From: Chlorella sorokiniana
Taxonomy: Eukaryota; Chlorophyta; Trebouxiophyceae; Chlorellales; Chlorellaceae
Length of the DNA: 64,000 nucleotides
Direction: 5' to 3'
NCBI GenBank assembly: GCA_025917655.1
Contig: CP084609.1
Location: 1,302,001 to 1,366,000, forward strand
The notes below the pieces were generated by a model, which was not told the DNA's origin, did no database searches, and saw nothing but the letters and a program-made list of their open reading frames with translations. This document shows, in pieces, positions 56,922-64,000 of this stretch (position 1 is its first letter; every line of letters starts with the position of its first letter). The translations under genes were made by a program, and so were the position numbers.

Positions 56922-57244
56922 GGCAGGCAGCAAGGGCAGGTGGAGGGCAGTGCATGCCAGCTTCGACACCCCAGCTGTCAGAAACTGGCTGCTGAACTAG
57001 CTCGTTTTGAAGGCTCTGTGAAGGGTGTGTGCAGCGCATCGTGGTTGCGTTACAAGGAGCAACACGAGCGGGCGCGCACACACACCCTCACAGGCCCCGC
57101 TCTATTGCCAGCATTGCAAATGGCAGATGTTGGTGGGTTGCGGCGAGTTGGAGGTCAAGGTGCGAAATGCAGGGATGGCAGGATAGGCAAGAGAGGCGCA
57201 ATAAATGAAGGAGTACACGAAAAGGACTAATCCTTGAGCAGATC
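56922..57244. other. Spacer between fasciclin and expansin-like genes
   Basis: This 323-bp spacer lies between two same-strand genes. It should hold the expansin-like 3' UTR and the fasciclin promoter, and possibly a missed first exon with a signal peptide. Confidence 0.4.
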
Positions 57245-59290
57245 TCAAGGGCTCGCTGCGGGAGTTGAGTGGGTGGCGGCAACCCCCGCCGCCACCGAGC
57301 CTGCGCTGGCAGAAACCCAGCTTGCAGCTCCTGGAGAATCGAGCATGCCGCTGACAGTTGATGCAGCAGGCGCAGAGGCGGGCGAGGGGCTGAGGAAGGG
57401 GTCGGGGGAGGGGATGAGGTACTGCAGCTGCTGGCGGAGCGCGTCCCCCGTCAGGGGCTTGACGAGCGGCGGGCCCGCCCCCATCCCAGGCGCACCCTCT
57501 GTGCCGAACTGGACGCCAGTGGTGACCTTGCCGGTGACGCCAGCCTCCTTGATGGCCTCCCTGCAGCAGGCAACAGGGCCAGCCGCCGGCTTTAAAAGCC
57601 TTGCGCGGAAAGCAACGAGGGCGACGATCCTCTGTGTCTGTGTCGATTGTAGTGGAGGAGAGGCACCAGCAGTGCCCTGAAATGCACCTGGCGGCACCTC
57701 CTCGCCCAGCAGCGCAGCATGAGCATCCACCTGGCCACCAGACTCTCGCCGCCGTCGGAAGTGATGCGCATGTCCAGGGGGCCGTCGGGAGGCCGCTGCG
57801 GTTGTGAGATAGCAATACAGCTCACGATCTGGTAAGATTCGAGTCTGGGCAGGTGATGCACAGCCCAGCCCATTTTTGCCAATGAAAGAAGTCAAGCAGG
57901 CACAGGCAGCCCGGACCACCCTCCGCTGTACCTGAGCTCCCACACGGCACCCCAGCTGTTCCTCATCTCGGTCCACGTGGTTCCCGCCAGGCTCAGGCGG
58001 TCGCCCTGCAGAGACAAAAGCAAGCTACGTATGCCAAGGCTCAACAAACTGGAACACCTCACAAGTTGAGGTGATTGCTTGACGCCAGCACAATGACGCA
58101 GTGGTGGCTCACCGCCAATGGAGCCCTGCGCAACTCGACGCTCTGGATCCCGCCGCCGCCTGCAACGTTCTCCAGCGACAGCCGCAGGTAGCCTCCCTCT
58201 GTAGCGGTGCAGCGGTGCAGCAGAGCCCCGGGGTCAATGCCCTGGCATCCATGGCACGCCACAGGGGCAGTCCCACACCCAGCCAGCAAGCTGTCTGTCG
58301 CAGCTGTCGCTGCAGTGTATGCGACGGAGCGGCGGCACCCACCAGCAGCGCGGTAGGTGTCGATGTCAGCGGTGATGGCTCCGGGCGCAGGGCACTCCAC
58401 CTGGCGCCAGCGGATGCCCACCTCGCCCTGGTCGGGGCTGGCCAGCCTCTGCTGGAAAGCCAGGTGGTGCAGGGTGAGCTGCGGGGCGATGGAGGAGGGG
58501 AGGAGGCACAGAGGAGGGGTGGGCGGGTGGGGCCCTGGGTGCTGGAGGAGGTCCCTGCCAAAAGCTAATGGCCAGTATAAATAAAGCCTGTCGGCTGCGC
58601 TTGAAGGACTGGCCTTGGTTGCGTTGCAGTCGCGGCAGGTGTCGGTGACGAGGGCCACGAGGGATGAGCTGGCGGCGGTGTCGGGGCAGCGACCCTGCAG
58701 CAGGGGTTGCATGGGGCAGGCCACGGATGACGTTTTCTTGCGCATGCTGCGGACGAGCCAGGATGAGGCGCTGCCCAGCGTGGACAGGCCTCGTCAGGAT
58801 GATGCGCACCTCGTTGCCAGGGCGTGGGTCGCATTGCAGCTCGAGGCATGCGCCGCAGCCGCCCAGCGGGTGGCGGCTGGAGTTGGCGGCGAGCGGGTGG
58901 CTCGGCGAGATGGCGACCGCCGCCCCAAACGGCCATGCCTGCATGGGCAGCTCCCCGTAGCCTGCATGAGGAGGGAAAGAGGGAGGGTTGCCTGTCAGAA
59001 AGGGGGCGCATGTGCAGCGCATGGCAAAAACGAGCGCTGACGTACGCACGCATGCGCGGCAGCACACGCGCGCGCCAGACACCCTTCTGTCGGCATGCAT
59101 GGACCCTGCTCACCGCAGCTGCCCTCCAGCAGCCCGCCAGAGGTGAGATGAGGGTCCTTGCCGTCCTGAGGGCCCCCAAAGGGCACGGCAGTCCCAGTCT
59201 GCCAGTCGCCCAGGGGGCTGCGCTGCACATGGCAGCCCAAAGCAGCAATCCCATCGCTTTGACAGCTGCTGAGCGAGTTGAGGGCTGCAT
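57245..59290 (-). CDS. Expansin-like secreted protein (double-psi beta-barrel plus CBM63-like domain)
   Basis: Wall-loosening family. The ATG at 59290 gives MQPSTRSAAVKAMGLLLWAA and MCSAAP, a signal peptide. With one base added at the G5 (plus strand) 59213-59217 the frame continues as GDWQTGTAVPFGGPQDGKDP and LEGSCGYGELPMQAWPFG, the expansin N-terminal box. Exon 59114-59290 is 177 nt where its phase needs 178. Further exons: PLGGCGACLELQCDPRPG, LVALVTDTCRDCNATK, LYLYWPLAFG, EVGIRWRQVECPAPG (domain 1 end), then GGIQSVELRRAPLA and TEMRNSWGAVWELR (domain 2). After domain 2 an extra exon adds VTGKVTTGVQFGTEGAPGMG and a Pro/Ser/Ala tail to TGA 57245. The canonical plant HFD catalytic-type motif is not visible. 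Confidence 0.8.
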
Positions 59291-59713
59291 GGCAGCTCGG
59301 GCTGGCGCGCTGGCAGTAGAGCCTCAAATCAAAGCAACCGCTCAAAGTGTGCAGTGAGGACAGGGCGGAAGCAGTGTAAACTGTCGATTGAATAAAGAAA
59401 TCGAAGGCAATGCCATCAAGTCGGAGTTACGAAGTTGTCTGCATGCCACTTTGTTGTGGCAGTATCGCCGCCAGATCACCCACCATGCATGGCGCGACGC
59501 GCCATTCACTTTTCACATTGATGATAGCTGATGCTGCACAGCACAATGTGAACCACTATATCCATCCAAGCTCTTGAGAACGAAGTGGAATTGATTGAGG
59601 CATTGAATGGGCACACGGACAGACGCCGCTATTCCGCTGCGGCAAACTTTCGGCGGCAAAAGATCGCCTGGGGAACATTGCAGTCACTGCCAAAAGGCGG
59701 CCATGCGGTCGCA
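59291..59713. other. Spacer between expansin-like and NEK kinase genes
   Basis: About 420 bp of low-GC sequence between same-strand genes. It should hold the expansin-like promoter and the kinase 3' UTR. No coding segment was seen. Confidence 0.45.
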
Positions 59714-62482
59714 TCATGCCTCAAAGTACATCATCTTAAGCAGGAGATGCAGCGCCTCGGCGGCGTGCCCGCTGTAGCCCAGCTGCCTGAAGAGCTGGTT
59801 GCTCAGGTCGGCCAGCGTTGCGCCTGATGCGGCACCCTCGTCGCCCGCAGCTGCGCGTGCCAGGCACAGCAGCTCCTCGCACAGCTCCTCGGAGCCCAGC
59901 AGCGCCACGCAGCGCTGACACAGGCGCCCGGCGGCGGCGCGGTCGGCGCTAGCCTCTCGGCTCCCCTCGCTGCAGCCGTCATCGCTGCATTCCCCGTCGG
60001 AAGAGCCCGCCACCGCAGCTGCCGTGTCGAGCAGGCCGTCGCTGTCGTCGTCGCTGTTGCTGTCGCCGAGGGGGAGGGACACGCCGCCATCGCTCTCCAT
60101 CCTCCGCTGTGTAACGGCTGATTGACTACGGGCGGCCGTGGTGGCAGAGGTGCCTGGGCTGGCCTGCTGCCCGGCAGCTGCCGCTGCAACAAGCTGCGCC
60201 ACGCTGAAGCTGGTGTGCTTACAGGGCTGGGGCAGGGTTGATGACGCTGCGGGTGCTGCAGCGGCCCTGCCGGGGCTGGCGGGGCTGCCGGCAGGTGCCG
60301 CCGGCTGGGGAGCCAGGTCTGCCACACCCCGCTGCACCACAACCACTGTCTGCAGCTCAGCGCCAACTGGCACGTGTCCTGCCACATCTTCTGGATCATC
60401 AACCTTTGCGGCCGCCAGCCGTGCTGCCAGGTTGGCTGGTGTGCTGCGGCCTCGGCCCTGCGCTGTGCCTGGGGGCAGCGGCGGCCGGCCCACGCTGCGC
60501 CGCTGGGAGGACTGAGCAGCAGGGGGCGCCCCGAGGGCGGCGGGCAGCTGGGCGGTGCCAGCTGGCGAAGTTGCATCCTGGCGCGGCGAGCCCAGCTTTG
60601 TGCGGATGGGGAGCGCAGCGCCGGCGGGCTCGCAGCGCGCCGACGCCTCGGCCCGTGCGGAGCGACGGGCGCCGCCGGGCTCCCTTCGCCGCTCCTCAGC
60701 GGCGGCAGCTGGATGCCCAGCTCTGCTGCCTTGGCCCGCACGGCGGGCAGGCTGAGCAGGCGCTCGGCGGAGGGGCGGCGGGCGGCGGCGGTGGACAGGC
60801 AGCGGTGGATGATGGCGGTGAGCTCGGGGCCCAGCCCGATGAGGGGCTCGTAGCGGCCCCGCATGATCTTCAGGATGAGGCTGGCCTGCAGCAGGGAGCG
60901 GGATCCAGGCAAAGACTGAGCTGCCTGTACGTGTGCCCAGCAGCAGCCACAGAAACGGTGCGGTGTGCGGCATTTGCAAGGCGCTTGTCAATCAGGACCC
61001 GGAATAGCACAGCCTGCACTGCAGGGCGGGATCACACGCGCCCTGCGGTGCAGGCTCTGCTTAGGCTCTGCTCTGCTGCCCCAGCGGAGGCTGCCGCCGC
61101 CGCTGGCCGCACCCACCTGGCTCTGCCCGTCAAAGGGGTGCTTGCGGGTGGCGCACTCGTAGAGCAGCACCCCCAGGGCCCACATGTCGCTGGGGGCCGT
61201 ACGGCAGCTCCTGCGGTACCGGTGCAGGGCAGCGCAGGGCGGTTGGGGGACTGGCAAGGCTGCGGCTGCGAGGTGCGGGCCCCTGCGCCTCAGTTGCCCG
61301 CCGGGCAGGCTGCAACCCGACCAGGATTCGCAGCTTCCCTTTTTGCCACATCCTCCTAACCACAGATCCATGCCCCACCCACCCACTCTGCCACCGACCC
61401 ACCCCCAGTGCCCCAGCACACACTGACACACCCACAGCAATCAAGCCCCGCCCCACCTGCGCCAGCTCGGGGCTGAGGTAGTAGGGTGTGCCGATGAGGG
61501 TGGACGCATGGCTGCGCCCCTCCTCCAGCACCTTGCTGACCCCCACGTCGCCCAGGCGGAACTGGGGGCGGCGGCGGCGCGCGCCCGCGGGGGCAGAGCC
61601 GCCCTCCAGGCTGCCCACGATGAAGATGTTCATGGACTTGACGTCGCGGTGCAGCATGCGCCTGCAGGGAGACGAGGAGGCAGGGCAGCGGCGGAGGCCT
61701 GTGATGGGGAGAGCCGGAAGAGCGGAAGGGATGCTAGGGGAGGAGGCGGCTGGTGCTACTTTGCAGCTGTTACAGTGCGGCTGCGATCCTGCTCACTGCG
61801 GGGCCTACGAAAAGGCGGTGCAACGGCGCTGGGGGCCAAGCTGCCCCCATGGCTCCACACTTCAGCGTCGCCCCCTGAGCCGCTCGCCGCCCGCCCAGCC
61901 CACCTGCCGTGCATGTGGTGCAGCGCCAGCGCGACGTGCAGCAGAACCCTCCAGATGGTGTCTTCGTCCAGGGGCGGCGCGCGGCGCGGATGGCGGCGTG
62001 CAGCGAGCCGCCGCCGCAGTACTCCTGCACGATGTGGAGCTGGCCGTCGTGCAGGTACGAGTCGTAGTACCGCACTATGTGGGGGCTGTCCAGCGAGGCC
62101 AGCATCTGCAGGGAGGGTGGGTTTTACTCAGAAGCAGCCGTCAGCCCAGCTGTGGTGCTGACCCTGACAGCACTGGTCCAAGGCAGTGAATGCACACGCC
62201 TGCACGCTGGGAGAGGAGCGGCCAGAAACGGCCCCGCGGCGGCGACGGCGGCATGCATGCCAACCGATGCCCTGCCCCCACCTGAGCCTCCGCTACGGCC
62301 GCAAGCTGGTCCTTGCGGCTCAGGGAGGCCAGCATCACGGCCTTGATGGCGTACAGCTGGCCGTCTTGGCGGCGGCGCGCAACGTGCACGGTGCCCCAGG
62401 ACCCGCGGCCGAGCTCTTGCAGGAAGGTGAAGTCGGCGCGGCAGCTGCGCCCGTCGTCGCAGGTATTGTCACTTGCAGTCAT
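59714..62482 (-). CDS. NEK (NIMA-related) Ser/Thr protein kinase
   Basis: ATG at 62482. The kinase domain is at the N-terminus: FLQELGRGSWGTVHVARRRQ with the ATP-binding Lys in LYAIKAVM, then MLASLDSPHIVRYYDSYL, LHIVQEYCGGGSLHAAI, EDTIWRVLLHVALALHHMHG, MLHRDVKSMNIFI, LGDVGVSKVLEEG, LIGTPYYLSPELAQ, DMWALGVLLYECATRKHPF and LILKIMRGRYEPL with HRCLSTAAARRPSAERLL. The GTPYYLSPE box and HRDVKSMN are typical of NEKs, which act in mitosis and cilia/basal-body control. The DFG motif reads DVG, keeping the metal-binding Asp. A long Ala/Pro-rich, then Ser/Asp-rich tail follows, ending in LADLSNQLFRQLGYSGHAAE before the stop at 59714. Frame changes near 61960 and 60650 each need one added base. Confidence 0.85.
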
Positions 62483-62803
62483 GTTTGCAGCCGAGAGGGC
62501 GGGCTGCCGGCGCGAGGAGCAGAGTTGCGTGAGATGGTGGGCGGGGTTGCCCGAGGAGGCGTTACGGGAAGCCTCTGTTTGCCGAGGGTTTTATATGATG
62601 AAGTTAATGTGGATGTGTGAACTTTGGTGGCGAAGCACAATGCGCTATTGCCAGAGCTGACATGGCACCTGCTGCGGTCCCGACCACAGCGCAGCGAGAC
62701 AGGCTCGCTGCCAGCCACCTGTGGCCACCCAGAAGAGCCCCTCATCACGCAACGTACTAGTTGCAACGACGTGGATTGAAGTTTTCTTTTCATTGGATAT
62801 CCG
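62483..62803. other. Spacer between NEK kinase and galactosyltransferase genes
   Basis: This 321-bp spacer should hold the kinase promoter and 5' UTR and the 3' UTR of the next minus-strand gene. Nothing else was seen. Confidence 0.4.
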
Positions 62804-64000
62804 TCATGTTGGCTCAAGCAGCCGCTGCTTGCCGCCGCCGCCCCCGCCACCCGTGCCGCGCGCCGCTGCTGCCGCCGCCTCCAGCCCCAGCACCTCCTTC
62901 CAGCGGGAGGCCCCCACCTCCTGCAGCCCCGCGTTAAAAGTCTGCACCTCCAGCAGGATGAGGTCGTAGTCCTCCTTGGAGGTGGGGGCGCCCTTGGGGC
63001 CCACCCGGCCGGAGGGCGTGCGCCAGCCGGGCGCCACGGCGGCGGCAGCGCCTTCAGCGGAGCCTGCGGCGCAGAAACGCAGCGCGGCAGGGGTGAGGCA
63101 CCCGCGAGCACCAGCGTGAGGTGCGAGGGACCTTCGCGGGCTGCAACGCCCATCGCCGCTGCAGCTCCCGCAGCGCGGGAGAGGCCGCAGGCTGAGCATG
63201 CCCGCCCCGCCGCCGCCGCCGCCCAAGCACCTCGTCCTCGTACTTCTGCCCGCGCCAGTCGCGCTTCTCAAACCGCCAGAACTCGGTGTCGTTGCCCTCC
63301 TCCCTCAGCTTGGGGCCCCAAGTGTAGTGAAACTGCAAGGGGGGGGGGGACCCTTTCATAACAGCGGCGGGCTGCTGCGCGAGTGCTCCCCCTGCGGGGA
63401 GGTGGGTCGCTGCAGCGTGCCCCCAGCCCCAGTGGAGGACGCCGTCTGCCTCCTTCCCCTCTCCCCCAAACACACACACACACACACATGCACACAAGGA
63501 ATGTGATCGTCTCCCCGCTGCCCCAGCCTGCACCTGGGTGGCGCGGCCCATGCGCAGGTCGTAGGGGGCTGGATGATGAGGGTGGAGTTGGGCGGGGCCG
63601 CCAGCTCCAGGGCCAGCCGCTCCGCCGCGGCAGCCAGCGAGAAGGCGTACATCTCCCGCACCCACGACAGCGCCTGCACCGCCTGCGGGTCGCCCTCTAT
63701 CTGCACACAGGCGGGGCAGTGGCGGTGATGGTGGGCGGCGGTGTGCGGTTGATGTTGGTTGCTGTCCTGCTCAGAAACGCTGGGTTGCATGCTCGACAGT
63801 CACCAGCGCTGGGCCAACAACAAGGCGCATCTGGGACCATGCGGGTTGCCCTGCGGCACAGCCCTGCAGTGTGGGGGCGCAGGGCACCACCCGGCTTACG
63901 CAGCAGGCAGTCCCTCAACCCCCACCCTTTCTTGCCTGGGTGGCGTATCCCTCCCAGCGAGGCGCCACGCGCAGCCACTCCTCGACGCGAGCCAGCACGG
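62804..64000 (-). CDS. Peptidyl-serine alpha-galactosyltransferase-like, 5' end outside window
   Basis: Golgi/ER enzyme family that adds galactose to serines of extensin-type wall proteins (related to hydroxyproline O-arabinosyltransferases). Visible exons: VEEWLRVAPRWEGYATQ (from the right edge to 63936), IEGDPQAVQALSWVREMYAF and SLAAAAERL with NSTLIIQPP (63534-63700), YDLRMGRATQ, then FHYTWGPKLREEGNDTEFWR with FEKRDWRGQKYEDE, and a last exon with KEDYDLILLEVQTFNAGLQE ending in a Gly-rich KQRLLEPT and TGA 62804. Exon 63534-63700 is 167 nt where 168 is needed, at the G5 (plus strand) 63564-63568. The intron after GYATQ has a GC donor at 63935. The N-terminal part and start codon lie beyond 64000. 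Confidence 0.75.

Noticed and set aside
1-64000. Transposons, retroelements, viral remnants, tRNA or rRNA genes
   Set aside because: I looked for reverse transcriptase, integrase, transposase and capsid motifs, terminal repeats, and tRNA box A/B signatures, and saw none that I could support.

Overview
The window is nuclear DNA from a green alga, most likely a trebouxiophyte of the Chlorella/Micractinium type. The reasons are very high GC, intron-dense genes with short GT-AG introns, long Ala/Gly/Pro/Gln low-complexity coding tracts, and plant-lineage genes: phototropin, an expansin-like protein, a peptidyl-serine galactosyltransferase and a plastid-targeted protein. I see no sign of a plasmid, phage, CRISPR array, retroelement or virus.

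Layout, left to right. Importin-9 (-, 3' end off the left edge); an unrecognised plastid membrane protein (-); the N-glycan mannosyltransferase ALG3 (+), divergent from it; a secreted Cys/Pro-rich protein (-); a 2H-phosphoesterase-like protein (-); a type I membrane protein with a 69-bp coding minisatellite (+); the very long ribosome-biogenesis gene URB1/NPA1 (-, about 18.3-27.6 kb); a secreted protein of 16-residue Gly-x-Gly/Ala repeats (-); a MYND zinc-finger protein (-) flanked by two direct copies of a ~175-bp repeat; phototropin (+); the adenine DNA glycosylase MutY/MUTYH (+); a prolyl 4-hydroxylase (-); a second secreted Cys-rich protein (-); an ankyrin-RING protein (-); a small one-helix membrane protein (+); a fasciclin protein (-); an expansin-like protein (-); a NEK-type kinase (-); and the C-terminal part of a peptidyl-serine alpha-galactosyltransferase (-, 5' end off the right edge).

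Several genes share a secretory/cell-wall theme: ALG3 (N-glycans), prolyl 4-hydroxylase and peptidyl-Ser galactosyltransferase (hydroxyproline-rich glycoproteins), expansin, fasciclin and Pro/Thr-rich or Cys-rich secreted proteins. Algal neighbours need not be co-regulated, so this is context only.

An important caveat for every gene model: many conserved exons switch reading frame once. Where both splice boundaries are clear, the exon is exactly one base too short for its splice phases, often beside a run of five C or G. This looks like systematic single-base under-calling in the assembly rather than gene decay. Coordinates given for genes run from start codon to stop codon and include introns.
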